DNA of 64,000 bases, taken from assembly GCA_003249225.1 (NCBI GenBank), contig QKJQ01000015.1, positions 310,001 through 374,000 on the forward strand, written 5' to 3'. The notes under the pieces are model-generated. The model did no database searches, had not been told where the DNA came from, and saw only the letters and a list, made by a program, of their open reading frames with translations. This document shows, in pieces, positions 33,968 through 43,971 of this stretch. The first letter of the stretch is position 1; every line of letters starts with the position of its first letter. The translations under genes and the position numbers were made by a program. The stretch is from Clostridia bacterium (GTDB taxonomy: Bacteria; Bacillota; Clostridia; Lachnospirales; Lachnospiraceae).

Positions 33968-36910
33968 CTATTCCATCTCCAGCTTCCTTCTTCTTATTCC
34001 ATTCAGCTTTTCTGTCAACTCCTTCAGGTCAATAGGTTTTACCAGATAATCTGATATTCCGATTTTCAAAGCACTTCTTATATCGTCATACATAGCATTT
34101 GCGCTAAGTGCAATAACCGGAATATCTTTCGTATTTTCAAGCTGTTTCAGCTGTATAAAAACAGTTTTTCCATCCATATCCGGTAAATTCATATCCAGCA
34201 GAATCAGATCCGGTCTCTCCTGATTGGCTAATTCAATACCATCTTCACCGCAGTCTGCTGTATAAAGTATGGTGTTAGGCATCTTGCTCATAAATTTTTT
34301 CAGAAGTGCCATATTGGCCGGATTATCCTCGATATACACAATGGATAAGGATTCCGACTGGTAGTCTTCTTCGCTGTACTCATAGTCAGACATATGAATC
34401 TGATTGTTCATCCGGTCTTCCTGTTCTTTTTCAAAATCCACATAGAAAAGGCTTCCTTCGCCCCAGGTACTTTGAACTCCGATTTTACCTTTCATCATTT
34501 CAGTCATTTTCTTTGCTACGGATAATCCAATTCCGGTTCCTTCTATCGTTACACTGTTCTTAAAGTCAAGCCGTTGAAATGGCTGGAATAACAATGCCAT
34601 ATCTTCTTCCCTGATACCGACGCCGGTATCCTTGATATTGAACCGTATATGATTTTCTATTTCTTCTATGTAAAGATATACTTTTCCATCTTTTTTATTA
34701 TACTTTAAGGCATTGGTAAGTAAATTGACCAGCACCTGTTTTGTACGGGTCAGATCTGCGTGTATCATAAGCTTTTTGGGGATGTTCTGATCCGTTATCA
34801 GCTTAATCTTATACTGTTCTGCCAAAGGCATCATCAGCGCCGTTACTTCCTTCACAATATCAAAAACACGAACCGGTTCCATTGACATCGTCATACGTCC
34901 TGATTCTATTCTTGCCAGGTCAAGTACTTCATTGATCAGATTCAGCAGGTGATGTCCTGCTTTCAGTATTTCACTGACCGAATTCTCCTGTTCACCGCTC
35001 AAAGGCTCCTCCTGATCTGAAAGTAAGATCTGTGAGAATCCTATAATTGCATTCAACGGTGTTCGAAGTTCATGGCTCATACTTGAAAGGAACTGAGATT
35101 TCGCCATACTTGCCCGCTCTGCTTCTTCCTTTGCAAGCACGAGTGAGGATTCCAGCTTCTTATTTTCTGTAATGTCTCTGGCTGATATAACAAATAGAGG
35201 CGTTTTCCCTTCAATTTGAGAGATAATAGCCTGGTACCAGTAGATATCCGGCTGTTCTCCAAGGCTAAATTCTACGCGTTCTGTTACATTGGTCCTTTTG
35301 ATGTGCTTTATTATTTTCTGATACTCATCTGCACCGATAAAATGCTCTATAGAACTTAAATTTGTCCTGGAACCGTCCTTTCCCGGAATATGTTGACTTG
35401 CTTTCCACTCATTTTTTATGTTGCCTTCTTCATCGGTTACAATGATAATATCATCCACGGATTCCACAATCGCAGAAAGAAATGCTTCCCGTAACCTTAA
35501 CTCCTTCTGAATATCCAAAAGCTGTGCATTTGAGTTACCGAGTTCATTCCCCATTTCAGTCAGAAATTCTGCAGTTTCATGCAATTCTTTCACCTGGATA
35601 TCCGGAACCTCATGGTAATAGTTGCCGTTCCCGATTTCTTTGACCATATCATTCATTCGAATCAATGGTTTTGACATATTAAGACTCATTTTACGTGCTT
35701 TTAAGGAAAGAACATAGAAGAAAACCAGATAAAAGCATACACCGGAAATAATTATGATCGTTCCTGCGCGAAGCAGCGTTTCTTTCATGTCATTGACGTT
35801 CGCATAAATGTTTGCCTCCGGTATAATGACGATCAGTTTCCAGCCGGTCTCTTCAATGGTGCTCCAGGCAACGATCTTTTGTTCTTTGCTGAACAGGATT
35901 TCTTTATAACCGGTTTCATTCTCTTCCAGTTCCTGCGTGATTTCTGTAAGCTCACCATGATTATAAATATTGAACTGCTCCGGTTTATACGTATCCTTTT
36001 GAATTGCTTCACTGTAAGTGTGATCTGTCAGTTCAATCAGTCCCCACTCCTCTTCGCCCATTTTAGGCAGTGCTAATATTGTTCCATCCGCACCGACAAG
36101 CATTCCATAACCATTCCAGGGGATGTTCATATTTAATACCTTGTCTGTTATGGTTGATATGGTGATATCAATACCAACGACTCCTTCCAGAAAATCATCT
36201 TGATAGACCGGCATAATGGCAGAAGCCATCCATCCCATGCCAGCCGGATCAAGATACGCTTCGGTCCACGTAACGGAACGATCCGGGTTGTGCTCCGCGT
36301 CCGCTTCGTAATAGAAATTAAAAGAAGGAATGTCCATTTTCGGTGCGTATTGAGAGATTACATCAAAATAAGGGTAAATAATATTTAGAGAATCGTATGT
36401 ATTCATATATACCTGGGAAGCCAGACCCACCGTATTAACAATGTCCTTCATAATGTTCTCAACGGTCAGAACCTTAGCTACTTTTTCGATTTCTTTTTCA
36501 CCAATTGGGTAAATACCGCTATAAAATATGGCTGCACCGTCAGATTCCTTATTTTCTTTTGTGCAGTAAACACCCTCAGGAGAAAATGTCAGTCTCTCTG
36601 CATCTTCTTCCTGCAAACTGGTATCTTCTGCGAGCGCCCGCTGAAACTGCAAGGATAAAAAATCGACCGCATACGATACCGTCGTCAGCTGCTGCTGAAT
36701 GCTTTCCGTTCTGTCATCCAGCATCTGTTGCATTTCACTGATTTCTTCTGATTTTAGATAGTTGATGGTATATACCTGTGACCAGCTGATCGTCGCATAG
36801 TATGAGATTACAAATATCAACTCAACAATGACGACCGGAATCAGAGCTGTTTTTAAGTAAGCATGCCAAATCCATTTATAAATTGAAGTCTGTTCTTGTC
36901 TTTTTACCAT
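33968..36910 (-). CDS. Hybrid sensor histidine kinase (dCACHE-HAMP-PAS-HisKA-HATPase-REC)
   Basis: A 980-residue membrane kinase. Start 36910 (MVKRQEQTS) follows GAGGAG by four bases; the frame extends 11 codons further but those code the ribosome site. Order: membrane segment 1 (~25-45), extracellular dCACHE (~46-385, FNFYYEADAEHNPDRSVTWT), membrane segment 2 (~390-412), HAMP, PAS (~476-590), HisKA with SSMSHELRTPLNAIIGFSQ (His near residue 610), HATPase with GTGIGLSVAKKM, and a receiver with DLILLDMNLPDMDG (Asp near residue 907). There is no Hpt domain, so phosphotransfer beyond the receiver is unclear. The gene for a REC/HD-GYP protein is 68 bases upstream on the same strand and may be its partner. 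Confidence 0.93.
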   Translation of the reverse strand: MVKRQEQTSIYKWIWHAYLKTALIPVVIVELIFVISYYATISWSQVYTINYLKSEEISEMQQMLDDRTESIQQQLTTVSYAVDFLSLQFQRALAEDTSLQEEDAERLTFSPEGVYCTKENKESDGAAIFYSGIYPIGEKEIEKVAKVLTVENIMKDIVNTVGLASQVYMNTYDSLNIIYPYFDVISQYAPKMDIPSFNFYYEADAEHNPDRSVTWTEAYLDPAGMGWMASAIMPVYQDDFLEGVVGIDITISTITDKVLNMNIPWNGYGMLVGADGTILALPKMGEEEWGLIELTDHTYSEAIQKDTYKPEQFNIYNHGELTEITQELEENETGYKEILFSKEQKIVAWSTIEETGWKLIVIIPEANIYANVNDMKETLLRAGTIIIISGVCFYLVFFYVLSLKARKMSLNMSKPLIRMNDMVKEIGNGNYYHEVPDIQVKELHETAEFLTEMGNELGNSNAQLLDIQKELRLREAFLSAIVESVDDIIIVTDEEGNIKNEWKASQHIPGKDGSRTNLSSIEHFIGADEYQKIIKHIKRTNVTERVEFSLGEQPDIYWYQAIISQIEGKTPLFVISARDITENKKLESSLVLAKEEAERASMAKSQFLSSMSHELRTPLNAIIGFSQILLSDQEEPLSGEQENSVSEILKAGHHLLNLINEVLDLARIESGRMTMSMEPVRVFDIVKEVTALMMPLAEQYKIKLITDQNIPKKLMIHADLTRTKQVLVNLLTNALKYNKKDGKVYLYIEEIENHIRFNIKDTGVGIREEDMALLFQPFQRLDFKNSVTIEGTGIGLSVAKKMTEMMKGKIGVQSTWGEGSLFYVDFEKEQEDRMNNQIHMSDYEYSEEDYQSESLSIVYIEDNPANMALLKKFMSKMPNTILYTADCGEDGIELANQERPDLILLDMNLPDMDGKTVFIQLKQLENTKDIPVIALSANAMYDDIRSALKIGISDYLVKPIDLKELTEKLNGIRRRKLEME

Positions 36911-36978
36911 TTTTCTCCTCATTTCTGCGCTTTTTATGTGCATTGTGAAAGAATTGTCTGCATCGTTACATGCTGTCC

Positions 36979-38040
36979 TTATTCCAGATAATCATTAACG
37001 ATGCTGATAAAGATATCGACATTTGCCAAAAACAAGTCCGTTATCTCCGGATCAAAATAAGTGCCTCTTCCCTTTTCAATTTCTGATATAGTCATATCCA
37101 GTGACCAGGATGGTTTATAACTTCTGGAGGAAAGCAGTGCGTCAAATACATCACAAATGGTCGTCATTCTGCTCTCCAAAGGAATTTCTTCACCGGCTAT
37201 TCCATTCGGGTATCCGCTTCCATCCCATTTTTCATGATGTGAAATTGCTATTTTTTCACCCATTTTCAGGATTTCTGAATGACTGTCTCTCAGTATAAGA
37301 CCACCTTTGATGGTGTGCTGCTTCATAATCTCCCAGTCCTCTTGGGTAAGAGCTTCCTGCTTCAGCAGGATATTGTCCGGAACACCGATTTTCCCGATAT
37401 CATGAAGCATGCTGGCATACAGGATATTATCACAGAATCTCTCCGGTTGTTTTGCCAGCTTTGCCAGTTCTGATACATAAAGACCAATTCTGGTAATATG
37501 TTCACCTGTAGAGTTATCCCGAAATTCAGCCGCTTTTAAAAGACGTTTGATCAGATCCATTTGCAATTCTTCAATATCTCGCCGTTCTGCTTCCAGTCTT
37601 GTCAGAAGAATCCGGTTCTGCCAGTTCATGCGGTTATGCCTTAATTTGATTTCGACTGCATTCTTTATCTGAATTATCACTTCATTCTGATCGAATGGCT
37701 TGCCGATAAAATCATTTACACCTAATTCCAGTGCCTTTAATCTGCTTTCTTTATCATTCTGCGCCGTGATCATAATAATCGGAATGAAAAGGTCGGTAAG
37801 CTCACTTCTGATCTGTTTTAACACATCAAATCCATCCATGACCGGCATTCTAAGATCCAGCAGCAGAAGGTCCGGCAGGTATTCCTTTATTGTCCCAATT
37901 GTCTGTTCGGAATCGGTTATAGACCTGATGTTCTTATATTTATTTATTTGAAGCATCTTTTTTAAAATGATTATGTTCGTCGGATTGTCATCGACAATCA
38001 GAATTTTGGGGCCAAGATCCACATAGCTTATATCTGTCAT
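36979..38040 (-). CDS. Response regulator with HD-GYP c-di-GMP phosphodiesterase domain
   Basis: A 353-residue protein: receiver domain (about 8-125, with ILIVDDNPTN and phospho-acceptor Asp near residue 60 in LLLLDLRMPVMDGFD), a linker, and an HD-GYP domain (about 165-345) with HDIGKIGVPDNIL and HHEKWDGSGYPNGIAGEEIP, so HD and GYP motifs are intact. It should hydrolyse c-di-GMP when phosphorylated. Start 38040 (MTDISYVDL) follows AAAGGA by seven bases. Located between a chemoreceptor and a hybrid histidine kinase on the same strand, it counters the three GGDEF proteins of the window. Confidence 0.92.
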   Translation of the reverse strand: MTDISYVDLGPKILIVDDNPTNIIILKKMLQINKYKNIRSITDSEQTIGTIKEYLPDLLLLDLRMPVMDGFDVLKQIRSELTDLFIPIIMITAQNDKESRLKALELGVNDFIGKPFDQNEVIIQIKNAVEIKLRHNRMNWQNRILLTRLEAERRDIEELQMDLIKRLLKAAEFRDNSTGEHITRIGLYVSELAKLAKQPERFCDNILYASMLHDIGKIGVPDNILLKQEALTQEDWEIMKQHTIKGGLILRDSHSEILKMGEKIAISHHEKWDGSGYPNGIAGEEIPLESRMTTICDVFDALLSSRSYKPSWSLDMTISEIEKGRGTYFDPEITDLFLANVDIFISIVNDYLE

Positions 38041-38233
38041 ACATATATCCTTTCTAAACATATCCATGAAGTGGTATTTTTATTTACAGTCAGCAATATG
38101 TTATGCATTCAATACGATGTTGAAGTTTTTGTAATTAATAATTCTTTTTTTGTGTATTTTTTGTTGTGTTATTATATTATACTATATTAATCTCGGTTTT
38201 GCCTTATATTTTTTATATTATTTTACTATAGTG

Positions 38234-38293
38234 AAGAACCACAGTTAAAAAGACACACACAATTTGTATGCAGTCTTTCTGACTGTGGTTCTT
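38234..38293. terminator. Long hairpin between chemoreceptor and HD-GYP genes
   Basis: AAGAACCACAGT (38234-38245) pairs perfectly with ACTGTGGTTCTT (38282-38293); an inner AAAGAC/GTCTTT stem continues it. On the minus strand no long T tract follows, so it may end transcription only partly. The rest of the 38041-38367 gap is AT-rich and probably holds the promoter of the HD-GYP/kinase pair. Confidence 0.5.
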
Positions 38294-38367
38294 TAAGGGT
38301 AAACAAGAATGAAAATCTATTAGTCCATTGTGATCAAGTACTTTAGATGAACCGGATCGATGCTTGA

Positions 38368-40092
38368 TTATAACTTAAATTTTGATATTTCCTCCTTCAG
38401 CTCGATCGCCATTGCTGAAAGGTCATTGGCAGCTGATGCAATCATTTCTATGGAAGCAAGCTGCTCTTCTGTCGTCGCAGATATTTCCTCTGAACTTGAG
38501 GCTGACTCCTCAGCGACGGCTGACATATCCTGTGTTTGATTCGATACATCTCTTACAGAGCTATCGATTTGAACAATACGTTCAGAGATAGATATTGAAC
38601 TTTTAGAGATATCCTCCATGGCATTCTGTATTCGTTCAAATGCTTCCTTCATGATCTGAATGGTTGTTTCCTGTTCCTGAATATTAGTTCTGACTACGCC
38701 TGCATTTGTCGAAGAAATCTTGTTTCCTTCCACAGCCATAGAAATAATATCCGTTATTTCATTAACCGCTTTCGAAGTATCCATCGAAAGTTTGTTGATC
38801 TCTGAAGCAACAACCGCGAATCCTCTTCCGGCAACACCGGCTCTGGCTGCTTCGATCGACGCATTCAGCGCAAGGAGTGTTGTTCGTTCAGAAATTGATC
38901 TTATTACGTCAATTATGCTGACCACCTTTTCCATCTGACTGCTAAGGTCTTCATTCGATTTTTCAACCTTATCGGATACCTGGATAATCTCCTTCATCTT
39001 CTTCATAGTCACATCAATGGCCTTGTTTCCCTCCATAACAATATCTAAGGACTGTTTTGCATTTACAGAACTGGTTCCGGAAGCCTTGTTAACTTCATGA
39101 ATATTTTCAGCCATCGTTAAAACAGTATCGCTGGTTTTGACAACCATTTCCGCCTGCGAATTATTTCCAATCGCAATTTCATTGATTGAACTCACGACCT
39201 GATTAATTGTTCTTGTACTTTCTTCTGTTGATGCTGCCAGTTCTTTCGAACTTGCTGCCAGATTTCCGGATACATTGGATAAGTTTTCTACCAGCTTTCT
39301 TAGAATTGAGCGCAAATTATCGACCGACCGCGCAATGACTCCTATTTCATCCTGAAAACTCTTTAAACTGTCTATCGTATCATCGTTTGTCAGATCCAGC
39401 TCTGAGGTCCTGTTAACTAAGCCTGTTACTTTTTTCAAAGGAATGGTAATTGATCTCATTATAATAATGCTGATCAGCAAAGAAAGTGCGCATGCAATAA
39501 CGGCAATCGCAATAATCAGTATCTGCGCATCCTTGCTGTCTTTATTGTTCACAATATAGATCGTATCTGCTTTATCCACATTATAATTTACCAGATCCCG
39601 TATGGAAGTCTGCAGTTCTTCAAATATCAACTCTCCTGACCCTTTGAATAGGGTAGCTGCCTCTTCTTTTTTACCCTCATTTACCAGTGCGATGATCTGT
39701 GCTGAAACTTCATTCCACTTCGCAGTATTCTCTTCTATCAATAACCCTTGTTCGGCTTCATACGTATCTCTCTCCAGTTGATTAAATGCTTCTAAATCAT
39801 CATTGATTTTACCCTTTCGTTCCTCTAGATTGTCTAGAATTGTCTGCTTTTCTTCTTCTGTATCTGTCACCATAAGATTAAGAATATTTGCAAAATTAGC
39901 TCTTGATTGTGTCCTTGCATCACTTAACTTTTCGATGGCGGTAATGTTCTGCAAGTATAAACTGCTTAGTGCATTGTTAGACTTATGATTGTAAAACAGA
40001 CCAACGCTTCCCATTATAAGTATTCCGATTATCATGACCGTAACTAAAATGATTAATCTGGTACGAATATTTACCTTCTTTAGTATCTTCAT
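38368..40092 (-). CDS. Methyl-accepting chemotaxis protein with 4HB sensor
   Basis: A 574-residue chemoreceptor starting [20 protein letters not shown] after GGAGAG. Membrane segment 1 (about 12-32), a four-helix-bundle ligand domain (about 35-185), membrane segment 2 (about 190-212), HAMP, and a cytoplasmic domain with the tip [20 protein letters not shown] and [14 protein letters not shown]. The tip has N-A-S where many receptors have N-A-A. No CheR-binding tail. Its sensor differs from the dCACHE receptor at 25683, so it reads another signal. Upstream of the HD-GYP and kinase genes, which may form a signalling group with it. Confidence 0.94.
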   Translation of the reverse strand: MKILKKVNIRTRLIILVTVMIIGILIMGSVGLFYNHKSNNALSSLYLQNITAIEKLSDARTQSRANFANILNLMVTDTEEEKQTILDNLEERKGKINDDLEAFNQLERDTYEAEQGLLIEENTAKWNEVSAQIIALVNEGKKEEAATLFKGSGELIFEELQTSIRDLVNYNVDKADTIYIVNNKDSKDAQILIIAIAVIACALSLLISIIIMRSITIPLKKVTGLVNRTSELDLTNDDTIDSLKSFQDEIGVIARSVDNLRSILRKLVENLSNVSGNLAASSKELAASTEESTRTINQVVSSINEIAIGNNSQAEMVVKTSDTVLTMAENIHEVNKASGTSSVNAKQSLDIVMEGNKAIDVTMKKMKEIIQVSDKVEKSNEDLSSQMEKVVSIIDVIRSISERTTLLALNASIEAARAGVAGRGFAVVASEINKLSMDTSKAVNEITDIISMAVEGNKISSTNAGVVRTNIQEQETTIQIMKEAFERIQNAMEDISKSSISISERIVQIDSSVRDVSNQTQDMSAVAEESASSSEEISATTEEQLASIEMIASAANDLSAMAIELKEEISKFKL

Positions 40093-40393
40093 TGCATCTC
40101 TCCTTCATGGACCTATGATTTTAATACATAACGGCAAGCAGAGGTTTATGTTATTATGTGCCTATGAGACCTGTCTGTTGCATATTTTTACAATTACTTT
40201 GTACTCTCAATGTAGCACCTTGTTAATTTTCTGTCAACTATACTTTTTCATTGTTTGAGACCACATCTTCCTTCCTTTTCTTTGTTATTCTGAATAAGGA
40301 AAATTACGTTCCGGTGTCCCCAGTATTCCCCAATAGTAAAGTGAACGGAATAAAATTATGAATGTGTCTGAACGGAGTGCTTTTCGTTTATAG
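40093..40393. other. Intergenic stretch upstream of the chemoreceptor
   Basis: No gene is seen in about 300 bases. A short + strand frame (ATG near 40361, 11 codons) ends just before the hairpin at 40394-40413, so a small + strand transcript is possible but unsupported. The chemoreceptor promoter must lie in the left part; no clear -35/-10 pair was found. Confidence 0.3.
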
Positions 40394-40413
40394 AAAAGGT
40401 AACGACCTTTTTT
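40394..40413 (+). terminator. Small + strand terminator-like hairpin without a visible gene
   Basis: AAAAGGT-aacg-ACCTTTT followed by more T. No + strand gene lies upstream for several kilobases, so it would end an antisense or small RNA transcript. Confidence 0.45.
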
Positions 40414-40421
40414 ATTAAATT

Positions 40422-40481
40422 AAAAACAAGCCGTACTGCTTGCCAGGAATTGTACCTTTTGGAAAGCAGAACCGCTTGTTT
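40422..40481 (-). terminator. Terminator of the GH31 gene
   Basis: AAACAAGC (40424-40431) pairs with GCTTGTTT (40474-40481), with an inner CTGCTT/AAGCAG stem; the minus strand continues in TTTTTAAT. It lies about 30 bases after the GH31 stop. Confidence 0.75.
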
Positions 40482-40511
40482 TGTTAGATTTGCTGCAATT
40501 TTTCTCGACGT

Positions 40512-42533
40512 TTACTTTCGTTCAAACACCGGCATGTAATCAATCGGTGCCTCGATTGTTACGATCACTCCTCCGGTATATACTTCACCGGTCGAAGTCA
40601 GTTTCCATTCACCGGCTGGGAGATATACCTCTCGTTTATATTCATTCAGATGAAGGATCGGAGCGACAAGGTATTTCTCACCGAACATATACTGATCCTG
40701 CAGCTCCCAGCACTTTTCATCTTCCGGGAATTCATAGAACATGGTACGGATCAGCGGAGAACCATTCGTATGTGCTTCTTCGTAGAGTTTTTTGATGTAA
40801 TCATGCATACCGATACGGATATCATAGTATTTCTTCATGATTTTATAATTGTCTTCTCCATAGCTCCATAACTCATTTGGCTGACCGGTGTGCAGGTAAC
40901 CGCCGCCCCAGTCTCTGTTATCAAGTGCCGGAATATTGTAAGGTCCCCGGTCTCCGTGCATACGGAATACAGCTGAATACACCGCGAACTGGTACCAGCG
41001 GATCAAAAGATTTTGAAAATCCGGATCGTTCACGTCATCGGTCATAAATCCGCCAATGTCCGTTGTCCACCAGGGAATGCCCGCAAGTCCCATATTCAGA
41101 CCGCACTGCAGCTGATCAGAAAATGCCTCAAAGGTACTTGGTACATCACCGGACCAGATTACATTTCCGTATTTCTGGGAACCTGCCCATGCACAGCGAA
41201 GGAGATTTACAACCGGTCTGTCTCCTTTGTTCATTTGATCAAAGAACACACGGCTGTACATCTGCGGATACATGTTACTGATGGCAAGTGCCGGTCCGTC
41301 AATGTATCTGTAGTTTTCAAAATCATATACGCCATAGTCCGGTTCCGAGTTATCAAGCCAGAAGGCATCAATGCCAAAATCATAGTAATTCTTTTTGCAG
41401 ACTTCCCATACATAGTTACGTGTTTCCGGATTGAACGGATCGATCTCCACACAGTCTCCCTGATAATCGTAGGTCTGTTGTGCTCCTCGTTCGGTGCGAA
41501 TTAAGAGACCTTTTTCCATCATCGGATAGAAGTTCTCGCTCTTACGGTCCACCGAAGGCCAGATTGAAACGATGACCTTGATTCCCATGGCGTGAAGTTC
41601 GTCTACCATTGCCTTTGGATCCGGCCAGTACAACGTGTCAAATTTCCAGTCTCCCTGAACCGTCCAGTGGAAAAAGTCGATTACGATAAGATCGATCTTT
41701 ATCCCTTCCTTCTGGTACTGACGAACAACGGTAAGAACTTCGTCCTGCGTCCGATAACGCAGTTTGCACTGCCAGAGTCCCATCAGATCTTCCGGGAACA
41801 GGTCGGCATGTCCGGTCACTGCCGTGTAATTCTCAAGAATCTGCTTTGGTGCATCCGCAACCGTGATCCAGTAGTCCATATCCCTGGTGGAACGAGCAAT
41901 CCACTCCGTGTAATTCTTGCCAAAGGTCACATGTCCAACCGCCGGGTTGTTCCACAGGAATCCATATCCGAGAGAAGATACAGCAAAAGGAACACTGATC
42001 TGGGAATTGCGCTGTGCAAGCTCCAGACCGCAGCCTTTTAAATCCATGTCGCTTTGCTGGTACTGACCCATACCAAAGATCTTCTCTCCCTTATTCCCTT
42101 CGAACTTCACATTCAGAGAATAATCGGTTCCGCCAATAATGCCCTTCCATTCACGGTTCACCACTTTCAAACAGCGGCTTCCCTTTGATATGGTTCCGTC
42201 ATACATACGGAAATATTCGCGCAGAATCAGCTCATCATCCCGGTAAAAAGAAAGAATGCCCACAAAATTTACTACAACCCTGATCCTTCCATTTTTAAAG
42301 GTCGCAATCTCTCTCTGGTCGATGGTACCATCTCCCACCCAGTGGTCTTCCTTGTCAATCGTTACTGTGCTGTTCGTTTTTTCAAAGCTTTCTGTCAGAG
42401 CCCATTCGTTTCCGGTGAACTTACCAAGCATCGTGGTCCGTACTCTCACCGAATCCTTTCCCCAGCTTTCAATTCGTCCCATTTCTCCATTCTGGTAAAA
42501 TATCAGTGCACCGTTGTCATCTATAAATCTCAT
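40512..42533 (-). CDS. Glycoside hydrolase family 31 (alpha-glucosidase/alpha-xylosidase type)
   Basis: A 673-residue GH31 enzyme without signal peptide, so it acts on imported oligosaccharides. The catalytic nucleophile is Asp394 in FWLDNSEPDYG, and the acid/base is Asp463 in VIWSGDVPSTF. Substrate-site segments IDFFHWTVQGDWKFD and MHGDRGPYN fit alpha-xylosidase-like members of the family, but aromatic differences prevent a firm substrate call. The N-terminal beta-sandwich (1-235) and C-terminal beta domain (YLPAGEWKLTSTGEVY) are complete. GGAGG lies before the ATG. Divergent from an AraC-type regulator 257 bases away, probably its activator. Confidence 0.92.
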   Translation of the reverse strand: MRFIDDNGALIFYQNGEMGRIESWGKDSVRVRTTMLGKFTGNEWALTESFEKTNSTVTIDKEDHWVGDGTIDQREIATFKNGRIRVVVNFVGILSFYRDDELILREYFRMYDGTISKGSRCLKVVNREWKGIIGGTDYSLNVKFEGNKGEKIFGMGQYQQSDMDLKGCGLELAQRNSQISVPFAVSSLGYGFLWNNPAVGHVTFGKNYTEWIARSTRDMDYWITVADAPKQILENYTAVTGHADLFPEDLMGLWQCKLRYRTQDEVLTVVRQYQKEGIKIDLIVIDFFHWTVQGDWKFDTLYWPDPKAMVDELHAMGIKVIVSIWPSVDRKSENFYPMMEKGLLIRTERGAQQTYDYQGDCVEIDPFNPETRNYVWEVCKKNYYDFGIDAFWLDNSEPDYGVYDFENYRYIDGPALAISNMYPQMYSRVFFDQMNKGDRPVVNLLRCAWAGSQKYGNVIWSGDVPSTFEAFSDQLQCGLNMGLAGIPWWTTDIGGFMTDDVNDPDFQNLLIRWYQFAVYSAVFRMHGDRGPYNIPALDNRDWGGGYLHTGQPNELWSYGEDNYKIMKKYYDIRIGMHDYIKKLYEEAHTNGSPLIRTMFYEFPEDEKCWELQDQYMFGEKYLVAPILHLNEYKREVYLPAGEWKLTSTGEVYTGGVIVTIEAPIDYMPVFERK

Positions 42534-42624
42534 CGTATTTCCTCCTTTGATACTAATAAATTAAGAGCTGCTTTTTTATTCTGTATTGCAACATATCCTT
42601 TCAACTCATGATTAAAACTCACGA

Positions 42625-42654
42625 TTTACAACGCATAGTTTATAATGGTATAAT
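42625..42654 (+). promoter_or_regulatory. Putative promoter for the AraC gene
   Basis: TTTACA (42625-42630), 18-base spacer, perfect TATAAT (42649-42654), 137 bases before the start at 42791. Confidence 0.45.
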
Positions 42655-42790
42655 ACTCTAAAGTTAAGCGTATTTCTTCTGAAATACTATAAAATACCAA
42701 TACTATTCTCTGATTTTTGATACTTTTGTTATTCTTGCTGTAATCATCCCTCTAACAATGAAAGAATTTCACGACCCATGGAGGTCCACT

Positions 42791-43669
42791 ATGAAAGCAT
42801 CCGGCACCGCCTCACTTGATAAAAAAGAACAACGCCGGCACAGCTCCTCTTTTGTGCCCTACAGCATCTACGACTGCCTGATTCCGGAGTCTTTTCCGAA
42901 TGTACCGATGCACTGGCATGATGAATTTGAAATCGACTATGTTTTGCAGGGTGAAGGTGACTTTATCTGTGGAGACGAACATTTTCAGGCCTGTGCCGGT
43001 GATGTGATCCTGATCTCTCCGAATATGCTGCATGCCGCTTATCTTTCCTCCAGTGAGACGCTTCACTACATTGCGTTCGTCTTTCATGCCAGCATGCTTG
43101 GTCTTGACAGCAATGACCGCAGTATTTCCCACTGTGTGCGCCCTCTTATCACAGGACAGCTTCGTGTAAATGTAAAATACGACACAAACCATCCGGATCA
43201 CCGGGCAATTCACACTTTAGTGGAAGCTCTTATAAACTGCGCAGACAAGAATAACCCATACGACGATCTTTTACTAAAAAGTATTCTGCTGCAGCTTATC
43301 TGGTACTTTGAAAAAAATGATAATCTTACCTCTCTCCCGAACAATGACATCAGTTATTCGTCCCTGATTCGTCCGGCTCTGGAATACATGACCTATCACT
43401 TTATGGATCCGGTCTCTATCGATGAACTTGCTGCAAAATGCAACATCAGCGCAAGTCATTTTATGAACACGTTCAAGCATGCCGTTGGCTGCAGTGCCAT
43501 TGAATTCCTGACACAGCTTCGGATTAAGGCTGCCTGCACTGCTCTGACTGAGACTGGCAAGGATATCGCAACGATTTCCTGTGACTGTGGTTTCAGCAAT
43601 CTGTCGAACTTTAATAAGCAGTTTAAAAAGGTAACGGGATGCTCGCCATCGAAATACCGTAAAAAATAA
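42791..43669 (+). CDS. AraC-family regulator with cupin sensor domain
   Basis: A 292-residue regulator. Start 42791 (MKASGTASLD) has GGAGG six bases upstream, better than the ATG at 42758. The N-terminal cupin-like sugar-sensor domain shows MHWHDEFEIDYVLQGEGDF and CAGDVILISPNMLHA. The C-terminal double helix-turn-helix shows IDELAAKCNISASHFMNTFK and IATISCDCGFSNLSNFNKQF. It probably binds the sugar processed by the divergent GH31 enzyme and activates that gene. Well-formed terminator follows. Confidence 0.9.
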   Translation: MKASGTASLDKKEQRRHSSSFVPYSIYDCLIPESFPNVPMHWHDEFEIDYVLQGEGDFICGDEHFQACAGDVILISPNMLHAAYLSSSETLHYIAFVFHASMLGLDSNDRSISHCVRPLITGQLRVNVKYDTNHPDHRAIHTLVEALINCADKNNPYDDLLLKSILLQLIWYFEKNDNLTSLPNNDISYSSLIRPALEYMTYHFMDPVSIDELAAKCNISASHFMNTFKHAVGCSAIEFLTQLRIKAACTALTETGKDIATISCDCGFSNLSNFNKQFKKVTGCSPSKYRKK

Positions 43670-43670
43670 A

Positions 43671-43716
43671 AAATCCTGGCAGTCCATCCATCATGATCCC
43701 TGCCAAGATTTTTTAT
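43671..43716 (+). terminator. Terminator of the AraC gene
   Basis: AAATCcTGGCAG pairs with CTGCCAaGATTT, then a T run. It begins two bases after the stop codon. Confidence 0.88.
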
Positions 43717-43912
43717 TCTTTTTTTTGTTCTTATTTTTGTGTTCTTATCATTATGTTCTTGTCTTTGTTTTCTTTACATTTTGTTCTTATCTTTTAGTTT
43801 TTTTATCTTTTTGTTCTTATCTTTTTGTTCTTATCTTTTTGTTCTTATCTTTTTGTTCTTATCTTTTAGTTTTTATCTTTTTGTTCTTATCTTTTTATTT
43901 ATTTTCGCTTTT
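43717..43912. repeat. Pyrimidine-rich 14-bp minisatellite
   Basis: About 200 bases of T-rich sequence built from TTGTTCTTATCTTT units; four units in a row are near-identical around 43810-43865, others have drifted (TAGTTTTTATC). The plus strand has almost no A outside TTATC. Frames across it code only Phe/Leu/Ser repeats and are not genes. It fills most of the 302-base gap between the AraC terminator and the hydrolase gene on the other strand. Confidence 0.8.
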
Positions 43913-43971
43913 TCCCATCTCTTTTTCGTTCCATCATTGCTTCCTTTATGTAACCTGGCGGTTGTCTTACA

